From Mycobacterium hubeiense (GTDB taxonomy: Bacteria > Actinomycetota > Actinomycetes > Mycobacteriales > Mycobacteriaceae), in contig NZ_PIZU01000005.1 in NCBI RefSeq assembly GCF_002838065.1, forward strand, positions 62,001-126,000: 64,000 nt of DNA. Direction: 5' to 3'. Both the position numbers and the translations under genes were made by a program. The notes under the pieces were generated by a model. The model worked only from the letters and a program-made list of their open reading frames with translations. It did no database searches and was not told the DNA's origin. Each line of letters opens with the position of its first letter. Positions within the stretch are counted from its first letter, which is position 1. This document shows positions 50,647 through 60,343 of this stretch, piece after piece.

Positions 50647-51209
50647 CGAACCCCGCTACGACACGGTCGGTGCCCGGACAGCCGGACATGTGGGTGTTCG
50701 TCCTGTTCGAATCACTGCTATTCACCGGATATTTCGGGGTGTACCTGGTGTCCCGCGCGCTGAATCACGAGCTCTTCCTGCAGTCGCAGGCCGACCTGGA
50801 TCTGCGCTTTGGGGTCTTCAACACCGTCGCCTTGCTGTTGAGCTCATGGGCGATCGCACGTTGCGTACAGGCCTCGCGAGCCGGTGATTTCCGGTCCGCC
50901 TTGACCAACGCGCATCTGACGATCTTCTTCGGCCTGCTGTTCCTGACGTCCAAGGTGACGGAGTGGATCAAGGAGATCGCCCTGGGGAACACGTTCACCA
51001 GCGACGAGTTCTTCCAGCACTACTACTTCCTGACGTCGATCCACTGCATCCACGTGCTGATCGGCTTCATCGTGCTGGGCGTCGTCGTGTACCAGTTGTG
51101 CAGCCCGGCCCGGCGCTCGCAGCAGTTGGTCGAAACGGGCGCAACCTATTGGCACACCGTTGATTTCCTCTGGGTCCTGATTTTCGCGTTGCTCTACGTC
51201 GTGAGGTGA
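50643..51209 (+). CDS. Cytochrome c oxidase subunit III-like (NorE-type) protein
   Basis: A 188-aa protein with five predicted helices and the subunit III family elements MWVFVLFESLLFTGYFGVYL, FFGLLFLTSKVTEWIKE and HCIHVLIGFIVLGVVVYQL, ending in YWHTVDFLWVLIFALLYVVR. It is shorter than housekeeping CtaE and closer to NorE-like proteins linked with nitric oxide reductases. No heme-copper catalytic subunit is in the window. ATG at 50643 overlaps the previous stop. Confidence 0.87.
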   Translation: MTNPATTRSVPGQPDMWVFVLFESLLFTGYFGVYLVSRALNHELFLQSQADLDLRFGVFNTVALLLSSWAIARCVQASRAGDFRSALTNAHLTIFFGLLFLTSKVTEWIKEIALGNTFTSDEFFQHYYFLTSIHCIHVLIGFIVLGVVVYQLCSPARRSQQLVETGATYWHTVDFLWVLIFALLYVVR

Positions 51210-51212
51210 GCT

Positions 51213-51509
51213 GTGAGTGTCCTGGCCGGTAAAAGGCTGCTGATCGTCTGGTTGATCCTGACGGCGATGACGCTCGTCTACGTATGGATGGACGAGGCGG
51301 TCGATGAGAACGGGACGCTGCGGGCCAGCACCGTCGTCACCGTCAGCGCCATCGTCATCGCTTTGATCAAGGTGCGGATCATTTTCCGGGAGTTCATGGA
51401 AGTACGCCATGCCCCCGTAGTGCTGTGCCGTCTCACCGACGCGTGGGTGGTGCTCATCGGCGTGGGCTTGTTGGGCAGTTACTTCGTCGGCTCCGCTGTC
51501 GCCGGCTAA
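51213..51509 (+). CDS. Prokaryotic cytochrome c oxidase subunit IV-like protein
   Basis: A 98-aa protein with three hydrophobic helices: LLIVWLILTAMTLVYVWM, VVTVSAIVIALIKVRIIFRE and WVVLIGVGLLGSYFVG. The middle IALIKVRIIFREFMEVRHAP is typical of the COX4/NorF-like family that accompanies subunit III-like proteins. GTG at 51213, 3 bp after the subunit III gene. It ends 24 bp before a convergent phosphotransferase gene. Confidence 0.83.
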   Translation: MSVLAGKRLLIVWLILTAMTLVYVWMDEAVDENGTLRASTVVTVSAIVIALIKVRIIFREFMEVRHAPVVLCRLTDAWVVLIGVGLLGSYFVGSAVAG

Positions 51510-51533
51510 GCCCATGCTCGCGAGGAGGGCGCC

Positions 51534-52604
51534 CTAGTCGATTGCGTCGAGCGCGGCGGGGGTGTCGAGGTCGACGTACGCGGTCGCATACCGTTTGGCC
51601 AGTGCGACAGCGATATCCGGGCGCTGCCACGCTTCACCCGCACTTGCGGTGGCCAGCCACAGCGCGAGGCCGTGCGCCACGGAGGCGCGGTAGCGCAGAA
51701 GCACCTCGTCGGCCGACGGCCGCTCGTCCGCCGGCAGCCCAAGGGCATCTCTGTAGACCTCTAGCAGTTCGCGCTCATGGCTGCGTCGATCGGCGACGGT
51801 GAGCGCGCCCAGCAGGAAATAGCCGAGGTCAAGTGACCAGTTGCCGCGACGCGCCACCTGCCAATCGAGGAACCCGACTTCGTCATTGGGTAGCACGTAG
51901 GTGTTGCCGATGTGCGGGTCGCCGTGCAGCAGCGTTTGCGGGGACTTCGTCAACGTGCGGATGTAGCGCGCCCACAAGCCGTTGAACAGCGATTCGCCTG
52001 TCAGCGACGTGATCTCGGGCGTCGCGGCATCGCCGATGGCCGCATATGCCATCTCCAACGGTGCGGCTTCCATTCCGGGCCACGGAACGAATGCCTCCAG
52101 CCACGCCAGCGCCGGATCGTCACCGCTGCGCTGCCCCCAGAACCGGCCGTGCATGCGCGCCAGTCCCTGCACCGCGTTTGCGGCCTGCTCGACGGTCAGC
52201 GGTCGGGTGGCATCGCGCGGGTCGGCACCGCGCGCCGTCAGATCCTCCATCACCAGGATGAAATCCTCGGCCGGCTCGTCGATCACGGCGGCGTACACCA
52301 TCGGATGCTCGAGGGGCAGCTCCACGCCGGAGTTGAACAGCCGTGGTTCGTGAAACGGCCCGCTGGTCAACCGGATCAGGTCCCGGTGTGCCGGGTCAAC
52401 GCCCTTGACGAATACGGTCGCCGGACCGGGGCCCGACGAATAGGTCAACCCCAACCGGGCGCGCCGGTTCGTCCCGTCGTCACGAAGCTGCACCGTCACA
52501 GCGTCGACCACCGCGTCGGGATGGTGCCGCGACAGCGCCGCCGTCATCCATTCCGGTGCCAGGCCGTCCCACTCGTTCGGGACCGATAGCTCGAACGTCG
52601 TCAT
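51534..52604 (-). CDS. Aminoglycoside phosphotransferase-fold kinase
   Basis: A 356-aa kinase-like protein. Catalytic loop LLHGDPHIGNTYVLP (about residues 224-238) with Asp and Asn, and the metal-binding VGFLDWQVARRG. This is the ecdysteroid kinase/APH group; mycobacterial members are common in steroid and fatty acid clusters, with unknown substrates. ATG at 52604 overlaps the stop of the broken KstD gene (ATGA). Last gene of the IclR-KstD-kinase operon. Confidence 0.82.
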   Translation of the reverse strand: MTTFELSVPNEWDGLAPEWMTAALSRHHPDAVVDAVTVQLRDDGTNRRARLGLTYSSGPGPATVFVKGVDPAHRDLIRLTSGPFHEPRLFNSGVELPLEHPMVYAAVIDEPAEDFILVMEDLTARGADPRDATRPLTVEQAANAVQGLARMHGRFWGQRSGDDPALAWLEAFVPWPGMEAAPLEMAYAAIGDAATPEITSLTGESLFNGLWARYIRTLTKSPQTLLHGDPHIGNTYVLPNDEVGFLDWQVARRGNWSLDLGYFLLGALTVADRRSHERELLEVYRDALGLPADERPSADEVLLRYRASVAHGLALWLATASAGEAWQRPDIAVALAKRYATAYVDLDTPAALDAID

Positions 52605-54219
52605 CCGTGCACATCCTCTGCTGATTTACCTGCGGCCGCCGCTCCTGCGCGGAAGCCGAATACCATTGCGGGACCAAGAGTTCCACCGGCACCGCCGTAG
52701 GCCTTGCCCGTCACGCCGGCCATGGCGTTGCCCGCCGCGAACAATCCCGGAATGACCGAACCCGACACGTGCAGCACCCGGCCGTCGCAGTCGGTGCGCG
52801 GCCCGCCCTTGGTGCCCATCGCGCCCACGGTCACCGGCACCGCGTAGTACGGCGGAGTGTCGATGGGACCCAGCGTCTTGCCGGCCTGGGTGGGCGCATT
52901 CGCGTCGCCCCAATAGCCGTCATAGGCGCTCGAGCCCCGGCCGAAGTCCGGGTCCTGCTCGTCGGCGACGTTGCGGTTCCACTCGTCGAGCGTGCGCGCC
53001 AGGCCGTCGGCATCGATGCCGGTCTTGGCGCCTAACTCGGGCACATCGCGTGACGGCGAGAACCACTCCGGCACAGGGTCACCCGGTGCCACGCCCAGGA
53101 ACCCGTAGCGCTTGAGGTGGATCGCGTCGAACACGATCCACGCCGGGTCGTTCAGATAGCCGTGGCGTGGGTCGAGATGGTGAAACGGGCCCGCCATCGA
53201 GTTGTATTCGCCGGCCTCGTTGAGGAACCGCTTGCCGGCCCGGTTGACGATGATGCTTCGAGGGCGGGTGCGTTCGAGCCGAACGCTACGGCTGCGTGGC
53301 TTGCCTCCGAAGGTGTCGCCGGGGATTTGCACGATCGGCACCCACCACGCCTCGCCCATGTTGGCCAGGTCGGCGCCGTGCGCCATCGCCATGCGCAGCC
53401 CGTCGCCGGTGTTGTTCGGCGGCGACACCGGACCGTGCATCGGGCCCCGCAGGAACGCCTCGACCAATTTCGGATCCCACTCGAAACCCCCGGTCGCCAG
53501 CACCACCCCGCCGCGGGCGTGCACGCGAAACTCCTTGCCTCCCTGGTCGATCCGCACGCCGACGATCCGGCCGGAAGAGGCGATCAATTCGACCGCCCGC
53601 GCGTTTGTATGCGGCGTCACGCCCGCGTCCAGCAGGCTCTTGAGCAGCCCGGCGACCAGCGCGGTGCCGGCCACGCAGTAGTCCCCGTCCTCGTCGACGG
53701 CGGCGTGAATACGCGCCCGGGTCTCCGCGTCGATGCCGACGTTGCTGAAGTCGGCGGGGAACGACGTGATCTTGCCCCGCCATTCACCCAACCGGGACAG
53801 GTCGAAGGGTTTGGCGTTCAGTGATGGCCCCTGGTCGGCCGTCCGCCCGGCAGCTCGGGCTTGTAATCCGGGAATCCCTCGGCGATTTCGAAGCGCAGCT
53901 CGCTGTGGGCCTCGACAAAGTCCAGCATCTGCGGGCCGGTGCGCACGAACGTCTCGACGAGCTCGCGGTCCATCGCGCCGAGGGACTGCGCCTCGAGGTA
54001 CTTCAGCGCATCGGCCTCGGTCAGTTCCCCGTCCGGTGAGCGGTTGTGCGCCGGAATCCACACGATGCCACCGGATACCGCTGTCGTGCCGCCGACGGTC
54101 GCTGCTTTCTCGTATATCTCGACGGACGCGCCGTTGACCGCGGCGGTCAGTGCGGCGGTCAGGCCGGCGCCGCCACTGCCCAGCACGACGACATCGACCT
54201 CGCGATCGCAATCGGTCAC
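52601..54219 (-). pseudogene. KstD-like FAD-dependent 3-ketosteroid dehydrogenase with a frameshift
   Basis: GTG at 54219 opens an FAD-binding N-terminus (VVVLGSGGAGLTAALTAAVNG and GGTTAVSGGIVWIPAHN). At about 53826-53836 the frame ends in RPTRGHH and a stop, while homology continues in another frame as GPSLNAKPFDLSRLGEWRG through LATGGFEWD to a normal end (YGGAGGTLGPAMVFGFRAGA). A one-base insertion or two-base deletion explains it. KstD enzymes insert a 1,2-double bond into a 3-keto ring. No slippery site or pseudoknot suggests programmed shifting. A complete homologue lies at 58592. Confidence 0.85.
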
Positions 54220-54244
54220 GCCAGTCGCCTCTCGCTAGGTGCGC

Positions 54245-54301
54245 CGAAACTGAGCTTGTGTTTGAAAAACTGCCGAAATGTCGCACACAAGCTCAGTTTC
54301 G
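54245..54301. terminator. Terminator-like hairpin between IclR and KstD genes
   Basis: Perfect 17-bp arms CGAAACTGAGCTTGTGT (54245-54261) and ACACAAGCTCAGTTTCG (54285-54301), 23-nt loop. It begins 30 bp beyond the stop of the IclR gene and 26 bp before the broken KstD start, both on the reverse strand. No T tract, so it may attenuate rather than end transcription. Confidence 0.58.
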
Positions 54302-54330
54302 ACGACGGGAATCTCATCTCCCCACTCCTT

Positions 54331-55044
54331 TCAGCCGAGAATCGTGGCCAATTCCTTGGCGGCCTTGATGACTGCGTCCTTGCCGCCCATCACGACGTCC
54401 TCGCGGTGGGAGATCAGGTTGATGCACGTGGGCGGCGACGGTGGCCGCCGCCGCACCGGCACGGCCAACCCGTAGGTGTTCGGCTCGACCTCGCCGTGCG
54501 TGATGACCCAGCCGCGCTCGCGCGTCAGCGGGACCAGATCGCGCTCACCCGGCCGCGGCGGCATGCTCGCCAACAGCGCGATCCCCGCCGCGCCGCGATC
54601 CAGCGGATAGCGGCTGCCCTCATGGAAGGACAGCTGATAGAAGACGTGGGTCGGCACGATCACCGCGATCGCCACCTGCTGATCACCCTCGGCGACGAGC
54701 AGCGAGACCGTGGTGCCGAGTTCGTCGGCCAGAGCCCGCAGGGTCGGCACGCTCAGTTGGCGCACGTTGTTGTCGAAGGATGCGCCGAGCACCGCCAGGC
54801 CGGCGGCCGATCGATAACGTCCGTCCTCGCCCTTGGCGACAAACCGGAACTGGGCCAGCGTGCTGAGCAGGCGGTAGGCAATCGTCCGGTGCACCCCGAT
54901 GTCATCGGCGACCTGCTGGACCGTGAGTCCCGTTGGTGACGCGGCGACCAATTGCAGCGCAGCCAAACCCCTCGCGAGGGTCTGCGAGCCCGGCGCGCCG
55001 TTCGGGGCACCTTTGGCCCTCGCCTCGCTCGCCGGTTCAGACAC
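54331..55044 (-). CDS. IclR-family transcriptional regulator
   Basis: A 237-aa regulator. N-terminal winged helix (ARGLAALQLVAASPTGLTVQ, then VADDIGVHRTIAYRLLSTLA; about residues 24-75) and a C-terminal GAF-like effector domain (GTTVSLLVAEGDQQVAI and YPLDRGAAGIALLAS). IclR proteins often sense aromatic or CoA intermediates and control the neighbouring catabolic operon. ATG at 55044. It is divergent from the meta-cleavage operon and the best candidate for the GAGAAT-N3-ATTCTC motif. Confidence 0.9.
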   Translation of the reverse strand: MSEPASEARAKGAPNGAPGSQTLARGLAALQLVAASPTGLTVQQVADDIGVHRTIAYRLLSTLAQFRFVAKGEDGRYRSAAGLAVLGASFDNNVRQLSVPTLRALADELGTTVSLLVAEGDQQVAIAVIVPTHVFYQLSFHEGSRYPLDRGAAGIALLASMPPRPGERDLVPLTRERGWVITHGEVEPNTYGLAVPVRRRPPSPPTCINLISHREDVVMGGKDAVIKAAKELATILG

Positions 55045-55139
55045 GACGCCCCCTTCTTGACAGACACACTTAGGAGAGTGATGCTCTGACTATAGTGCAC
55101 ATGGATGTGCGATAAATGAGCAAAGTGCTTACAAAATAC

Positions 55140-55154
55140 GAGAATTCGATTCTC
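55140..55154. promoter_or_regulatory. Operator-like palindrome GAGAAT-TCG-ATTCTC
   Basis: Perfect 6-bp arms, 20 bp upstream of the hydrolase GTG, in the 130-bp divergent gap with the IclR gene. It matches the dyads at 40630-40648 and 46290-46304. A weaker related sequence (GGAGAGTGATGCTCTGA, 55073-55089) lies closer to the IclR start. Confidence 0.68.
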
Positions 55155-55174
55155 CCCGGCAAGAGAGGTGACGA

Positions 55175-56038
55175 GTGTCGGATTTTGAGAGCGTGTGGAG
55201 CGACCTTCAGGGCGTCCCGTTCTCACAGGGCTACCTCGACGCCGCGGGAGTGCGGACGCGCTACCTGCACGCCGGCGATGCGGCGAAGCCGACCTTGGTC
55301 TTCCTGCACGGGTCGGGCGGCCATGCCGAGGCGTACGTCCGCAATCTGGAGGCACACGGCGAGCACTTCTCGACGTGGTCGATCGACATGTTGGGCCACG
55401 GCTACACCGACAAGCCGGGCCATCCGTTGGAGGTGCGCCACTACGTCGACCATCTGATGGCCTTCCTGGATGCCATCGGCGCCGAAAAGGCGCACATCAG
55501 CGGCGAGTCGCTGGGTGGCTGGGTGGCGGCCCGCGCGGCCATCGACCATCCCGACCGGGTTGATCGTCTGGTGCTCAACACCGCCGGTGGCTCGCAGGCC
55601 GATCCGGAGGTGATGAAACGCATCGTCACGCTGTCGATGGCCGCCGCGGAGAACCCGAGCTGGGAGACCGTCCAGGCGCGCATCAAATGGCTGATGGCGG
55701 ACAAGTCCAAGGATTACGACGACATCGTCGCGAGCCGGCAACGGGTGTACCGTCAGCCGGGTTTCGCCTCGGCGATGAAAGACATTATGGCGCTGCAGGA
55801 TCCGGAGATTCGCGCGCGCAACCTGCTCGGGCCGGCCGAGTACGGCAGCATCACCGCCCCGACCCTGGTGGTCTGGACCAGCGATGACCCGACCGCCGAC
55901 GTCGACGAAGGCCGTCGCATCGCGTCGATGATCCCCGGTGCCCGGTTCGAGGTGATGCCCGGCTGCGGTCACTGGCCGCAGTACGAAGACGCCAAGACGT
56001 TCAACCGCCTGCACCTCGATTTCCTACTAGGGCGCTGA
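55175..56038 (+). CDS. Alpha/beta hydrolase, meta-cleavage product hydrolase (MhpC/HsaD-like)
   Basis: A 287-aa C-C bond hydrolase. Oxyanion HGSGGHAEAYVRN, nucleophile elbow ISGESLGGW (Ser about residue 111), Asp in VVWTSDDPTADVDEG and His in GCGHWPQYED form the catalytic triad. It would hydrolyse the ring-cleavage product of the MhpB-like dioxygenase encoded downstream. GTG at 55175 follows AGAGAGGTGA. First gene of an eight-gene operon. Confidence 0.92.
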   Translation: MSDFESVWSDLQGVPFSQGYLDAAGVRTRYLHAGDAAKPTLVFLHGSGGHAEAYVRNLEAHGEHFSTWSIDMLGHGYTDKPGHPLEVRHYVDHLMAFLDAIGAEKAHISGESLGGWVAARAAIDHPDRVDRLVLNTAGGSQADPEVMKRIVTLSMAAAENPSWETVQARIKWLMADKSKDYDDIVASRQRVYRQPGFASAMKDIMALQDPEIRARNLLGPAEYGSITAPTLVVWTSDDPTADVDEGRRIASMIPGARFEVMPGCGHWPQYEDAKTFNRLHLDFLLGR

Positions 56039-56041
56039 GCC

Positions 56042-57727
56042 GTGGCAACCGAGGTCGATGTCGTCATCGTCGGGGCGGGCCCCGTCGGATTGACGTTGGC
56101 GAACATCCTGGGCCTGCAGGGTGTTCAGACCATGGTCGTGGAAGAACGCGACACCCTCATCGACTACCCGCGCGGTGTCGGCCTCGACGACGAGGCGTTG
56201 CGCACCTTCCAGTCGATCGGCCTGGTCGACCGCATCCTGCCGCACACCGTGCCGAACCAGATCTTGCGGTTCTTCGACGCGAAACGCCGTCTGCTCGCCG
56301 AGATGGCGCCGCCCGACGCACGGTTCGGCTGGCCCAAACGCAACGGCTTCGTCCAACCCATGGTCGACGCCGAATTGTTCGGCGGGCTCGATCGATTCGA
56401 CCACGTCGAAGTGCGGTTCGGTCATCGCATGGAGACCTGCGTCGAAACCGACGACGGGGTCACCGTCGAATTCGCGGACGGCGCCGAGACCGTGACGGCC
56501 CGCTATGTGGTCGGCTGCGACGGCGGCCGCAGCGCCACCCGCCGGCTGATGGGTGTGTCATTCGACGGCACCACCTCCTCGACGCGCTGGCTCGTCGTGG
56601 ACGTCGCGAACGACCCACTGGGACACCCCAACAGCGAAGTCGGCGCGGATCCCAAACGGCCCTATGTGTCGATCTCGATCGCCCACGGGATTCGGCGCTT
56701 CGAGTTCATGATTCACGCCGACGAGTCCGACGAGCAGGCCGAGGACCCCGCATTCGTCAGACGCATGCTGGCGCAACGGGTTCCGCACCCGGAGCGCGTC
56801 GACATCATCCGGCACCGGGTCTACACACACCATTCGCGCATCGCCGGTTCCTTCCGCAAGGGTCGGCTGATGCTGGCGGGCGACGCCGCGCATCTGATGC
56901 CGGTGTGGCAGGGCCAGGGCTACAACAGCGGTATCCGGGATGCGGCCAATCTCGGCTGGAAGCTGGCCGCGGTCGTGACCGGCCAGGCGGACGACAAACT
57001 GCTCGACACCTACGACGTCGAGCGGCGCAAGCATGCCCGCGCGATGATCGACCTCTCGACGTTGGTGGGACGGGTGATCTCGCCGACGAACCGGCGCGTT
57101 GCGGCCTTGCGCGACCGCGTCATTCACGCCGCGTCGGTGGTGCCCACGCTCAAGCGCTACATCCTGGAGATGCGGTTCAAACCGATGCCGCGATACCACG
57201 AGGGCGCCGTGTATCACAGAGAACCGCCCACCGACACCTCACCGGCCGGCACACTGTTCATCCAGCCCCGCGTCGACACGCGGGAAGCGCAGAACGTCAT
57301 GCTCGACGACATCCTCGGACCGGGTTTCGCCGTGCTGTGCTGGAGCAACAATCTGCGTGCAGTGCTGGGCGAGGAGGCCTTCGATCGCTGGAAAGCATTG
57401 GGGGCCAGGTTCGTCGAAGCCCGGCCGATGACCCAGCTGCAGTGGACGGGACACGATGATGCCGACGTCATGATCGTCGGCGATCGCACCGGCGCGCTCA
57501 AATCATGGTTCGACGCCCACCGGGAATCCGTGTTGCTCCTGCGGCCCGATCGCTGCATTGCGGGCGCCTGCATCGCGCAGCTCGCGTCCGAGGTGAGCGC
57601 GTCACTGTTCGACGTCCTCTGTCTAGTCCAGAGAGGAGGATCGAGTTCTGATGACGAATCTGGCCCTGTGCTGCATGTCGCACAGCCCGCTTCTGAACCT
57701 TCCGGGACCGTCGCAGGATCTTCTTGA
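56042..57727 (+). CDS. mhpA: FAD-dependent monooxygenase, MhpA-like (3-(3-hydroxyphenyl)propionate hydroxylase family)
   Basis: A 561-aa class A flavoprotein hydroxylase. FAD site [20 protein letters not shown] at the N-terminus, the DG motif [13 protein letters not shown] (about residues 160-172), and [20 protein letters not shown] with [10 protein letters not shown] near residue 280. The MPVWQGQG sequence is characteristic of MhpA. It hydroxylates a phenolic ring next to the existing OH to give a catechol. GTG at 56042. The frame overruns the mhpB start by 77 bp; a frame ending at TGATG near 57649 would be more usual, so a late frameshift is possible. Confidence 0.9.
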   Translation: MATEVDVVIVGAGPVGLTLANILGLQGVQTMVVEERDTLIDYPRGVGLDDEALRTFQSIGLVDRILPHTVPNQILRFFDAKRRLLAEMAPPDARFGWPKRNGFVQPMVDAELFGGLDRFDHVEVRFGHRMETCVETDDGVTVEFADGAETVTARYVVGCDGGRSATRRLMGVSFDGTTSSTRWLVVDVANDPLGHPNSEVGADPKRPYVSISIAHGIRRFEFMIHADESDEQAEDPAFVRRMLAQRVPHPERVDIIRHRVYTHHSRIAGSFRKGRLMLAGDAAHLMPVWQGQGYNSGIRDAANLGWKLAAVVTGQADDKLLDTYDVERRKHARAMIDLSTLVGRVISPTNRRVAALRDRVIHAASVVPTLKRYILEMRFKPMPRYHEGAVYHREPPTDTSPAGTLFIQPRVDTREAQNVMLDDILGPGFAVLCWSNNLRAVLGEEAFDRWKALGARFVEARPMTQLQWTGHDDADVMIVGDRTGALKSWFDAHRESVLLLRPDRCIAGACIAQLASEVSASLFDVLCLVQRGGSSSDDESGPVLHVAQPASEPSGTVAGSS

Positions 57728-58595
57728 CGACATCGAGTCGGCACTGGCCGAGGCGCGAGAGTTTGTGTCCGACTTCGATCCCGAGTTGGTTGTCATCTTC
57801 TCGCCCGACCACTACAACGGGTTCTTCTACCGGCTGATGCCGCCGTTCTGCATCGGCACCGCCGCCGCCGGCGTCGGCGACTTCGGCACCCAGTCGGGCC
57901 CGCTCGACGTGCCCGCCGACCTCGCCACCGACCTCGCCACCGCGGTACTGGACGCCGACGTCGACGTCGCCTTCTCGGCAAGCATGGAGGTGGACCACGG
58001 CACCGTCCAGCCGCTGCAGAAACTGTTCGGCGACGCGGCTTCCCGTCCGGTGATCCCGATCTTCATCAATTCCGTTGCGACACCGTTGGCGCCGTTGCGC
58101 CGGGTGCGCGCGCTCGGTACCGCCGTCGGACAATACCTGTCCACGCTCGACAAGCGGGTTCTGGTGATCGGCTCCGGTGGCCTGTCGCATGATCCGCCGG
58201 TGCCGACCCTGGCGACGGCCCCGCCCGCGGCGTTGGAACGAATTGTGCACGCGCGCCCCATGACACCCGAGCAGCGCCAGGCCCGCCAGGCCGCCGTGAT
58301 CCAGGCCGCGCAGGAGTTCGCCCGAGGGGAAGGCAAACTGCAGCCGCTCAACCCCGAGTGGGATCACCGCTTCCTGCAGATCGTCGACGGCGGACACCTC
58401 GAGGACGTCGACGGTTGGGCCACGTCGTGGATCGCACATGAAGCGGGCAACAGCGCGCACGAAATCCGCACCTGGGTAGCCGCTTTCGCCGCACTGGCCG
58501 CGGCGGGGCCCTATAAGACCACGGTGCGCTACTACAAGGCGGCGCCCGAGCTCATTGCCGGATTCGCGATCAGAACGGCGGTGCCCAGCACATGA
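57651..58595 (+). CDS. mhpB: Extradiol ring-cleavage dioxygenase, MhpB-like (2,3-dihydroxyphenylpropionate 1,2-dioxygenase family)
   Basis: A 314-aa LigB-superfamily (type III) extradiol dioxygenase. Iron-ligand and acid-base histidines are in [28 protein letters not shown] and [15 protein letters not shown]; the [10 protein letters not shown] segment is also conserved. It cleaves a catechol ring meta to the hydroxyls. ATG at 57651 has a strong GAGAGGAGGA Shine-Dalgarno. Between MhpA-like and KstD-like genes, with the hydrolase upstream; no MhpD/E/F is in the window. Confidence 0.94.
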   Translation: MTNLALCCMSHSPLLNLPGPSQDLLDDIESALAEAREFVSDFDPELVVIFSPDHYNGFFYRLMPPFCIGTAAAGVGDFGTQSGPLDVPADLATDLATAVLDADVDVAFSASMEVDHGTVQPLQKLFGDAASRPVIPIFINSVATPLAPLRRVRALGTAVGQYLSTLDKRVLVIGSGGLSHDPPVPTLATAPPAALERIVHARPMTPEQRQARQAAVIQAAQEFARGEGKLQPLNPEWDHRFLQIVDGGHLEDVDGWATSWIAHEAGNSAHEIRTWVAAFAALAAAGPYKTTVRYYKAAPELIAGFAIRTAVPST

Positions 58596-60337
58596 CGGAT
58601 GCGTTCGACCACACCGTGGACGTCTTGGTCGTCGGTTCCGGCGGCGGCGGAATGACGGCGGCGCTGACCGCACACGCGTCGGGACTGGACACGCTCGTCG
58701 TCGAGAAGTCGGCGCACTTCGGCGGCTCCACCGCGCTTTCCGGCGGCGGCATCTGGGTGCCCGGCGCACCCGCCCAACGCAAGGAAGGCTACGCACCCGA
58801 TCCGGACGGCGTGTTCGAGTACCTCAAGCAGATCACCAACGGCGACGTCAGCGACGCGCGGCTGCGGCAGTACGTCGACAAGTCGCCCGAGATGATGGAA
58901 TTCCTCGAAAAGCTCAGCAGCTGGTTCGAATTCGTCTGGAAGCCCGGCTATGCCGACTATTACCCCGAGCTGCCCGGCGGCTCGGAGCTGGGCAGCACCA
59001 TCAACGTGCCGGCCATCGACCTGCGCAAGCTCGGCGATGAGGAGCAGAACCTGCTGCAGCCGTTGGCGTTGGCCCCCAAGGGAATCTGGTTCGCTCCCAA
59101 GGACCTGCGGCTGTTCTATCAAGTCCGGCAGAACTGGCGCGGCAAGGCTGTGCTGGTCAAATTGATCTGGCGGATGTTCCGCGCGCGGGTGTTCGGGGAC
59201 CGGATGGCGGCCATCGGGCAGTCGCTGGCCGCGCGGATGCGGCTGGCGATGAAGGAGCACGACATCCCGCTGTGGCTCGACTCGCCGATGACGGAGCTGA
59301 TCACCGACGCCGACGGAACGGTGATCGGTGCGGCGATTGAACGCAACGGCCAACCGCAACGCATCGCGGCCCGCCGCGGTGTCATCCTGGCCGCGGGCGG
59401 ATTCGACCATGATATGGCCTGGCGACGGCAGTACCAGCCCGTCCTCGAAAACGACTGGAGTTTCGGCAATCCCGCCAACATGGGCGACGGCATCCGTGCC
59501 GGTGAAAAGGTCGGTGGCGCCACCGAACTGCTCGACGAGGCGTGGTGGTTCCCCGCCATCTGCTGGCCCGACGGGCGGCTTCAGTTCATGCTCAACGAGC
59601 GCATGATGCCGTCGCAGTTCGTGGTCAACGCAGAGGGCAAGCGTTTCATCAACGAAGCGGCGCCCTACATGGACTTCGCGCACGCGATGATCGAGGGCCA
59701 GAAGACCGGGGTCACCCATATCCCGTGCTGGCTCATCACCGACATCCGCTCGTTCCACCGCTATGTGGTGGCCGGACACCTGCCGATCCCCAAGGTTCCG
59801 TTCGCGTCGGTCCCCACCGGCTGGAAGGTGCCCGCCGCGTGGCTGGAATCGGGTGTGGTCAAAGAAGCCAACAGCTGGGAGGAGCTCGCGACCAAGCTCG
59901 ACGTTCCGCCCGCACAACTGCGTGCCACGGCGGAGCGCTTCAACGAGCTGGCACGCAAAGGCCACGACGACGACTTCAACAGGGGTGACAGCGCATACGA
60001 CAACTACTACGGCGACCCGACCCTGCCCAACCCCAATCTGTACCCGCTGGGCAAGCCGCCGTACTACGCGTTCCAGATCATCCTCGGCGACCTCGGTACG
60101 TCGGGCGGGCTGCGCACCGACGAGTACGCGCGGGTGCTGCGCGACGACGGCAGCGCGGTGAAAGGCCTTTATGCCGTGGGTAATACGTCGGCGGCGGTAA
60201 TGGGCCGAAGCTACGCCGGCGCCGGTGCCACCATCGGCCCTGCCATGACGTTCGGCTACGTCGCGGCCAAGCACATCGCGGACGGGTCCGAGCCCAGCAT
60301 TTCGAACAATTCGACGGTCAGTTCCAATCGGAGGTAA
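58592..60337 (+). CDS. KstD-like FAD-dependent oxidoreductase (3-oxosteroid 1-dehydrogenase family)
   Basis: A 581-aa flavoprotein. FAD motif [19 protein letters not shown], then [30 protein letters not shown] (tyrosines of the KstD active-site region), [12 protein letters not shown] and the C-terminal [19 protein letters not shown]. It is a complete homologue of KstD (about 563 aa). In this operon it may desaturate a 3-keto ring towards a phenol for MhpA. ATG at 58592 overlaps the mhpB stop. The broken homologue is at 52601. Confidence 0.88.
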   Translation: MTDAFDHTVDVLVVGSGGGGMTAALTAHASGLDTLVVEKSAHFGGSTALSGGGIWVPGAPAQRKEGYAPDPDGVFEYLKQITNGDVSDARLRQYVDKSPEMMEFLEKLSSWFEFVWKPGYADYYPELPGGSELGSTINVPAIDLRKLGDEEQNLLQPLALAPKGIWFAPKDLRLFYQVRQNWRGKAVLVKLIWRMFRARVFGDRMAAIGQSLAARMRLAMKEHDIPLWLDSPMTELITDADGTVIGAAIERNGQPQRIAARRGVILAAGGFDHDMAWRRQYQPVLENDWSFGNPANMGDGIRAGEKVGGATELLDEAWWFPAICWPDGRLQFMLNERMMPSQFVVNAEGKRFINEAAPYMDFAHAMIEGQKTGVTHIPCWLITDIRSFHRYVVAGHLPIPKVPFASVPTGWKVPAAWLESGVVKEANSWEELATKLDVPPAQLRATAERFNELARKGHDDDFNRGDSAYDNYYGDPTLPNPNLYPLGKPPYYAFQIILGDLGTSGGLRTDEYARVLRDDGSAVKGLYAVGNTSAAVMGRSYAGAGATIGPAMTFGYVAAKHIADGSEPSISNNSTVSSNRR

Positions 60338-60343
60338 CTATTC

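Noticed and set aside
53818..53840. Programmed ribosomal frameshift in the KstD-like gene
   Set aside because: No slippery heptamer or strong downstream structure is seen; a plain indel is simpler.
58532..60274. 580-codon open frame antisense to the KstD-like gene
   Set aside because: Low-complexity shadow composition and no recognisable motif, while the forward strand has a full FAD protein.
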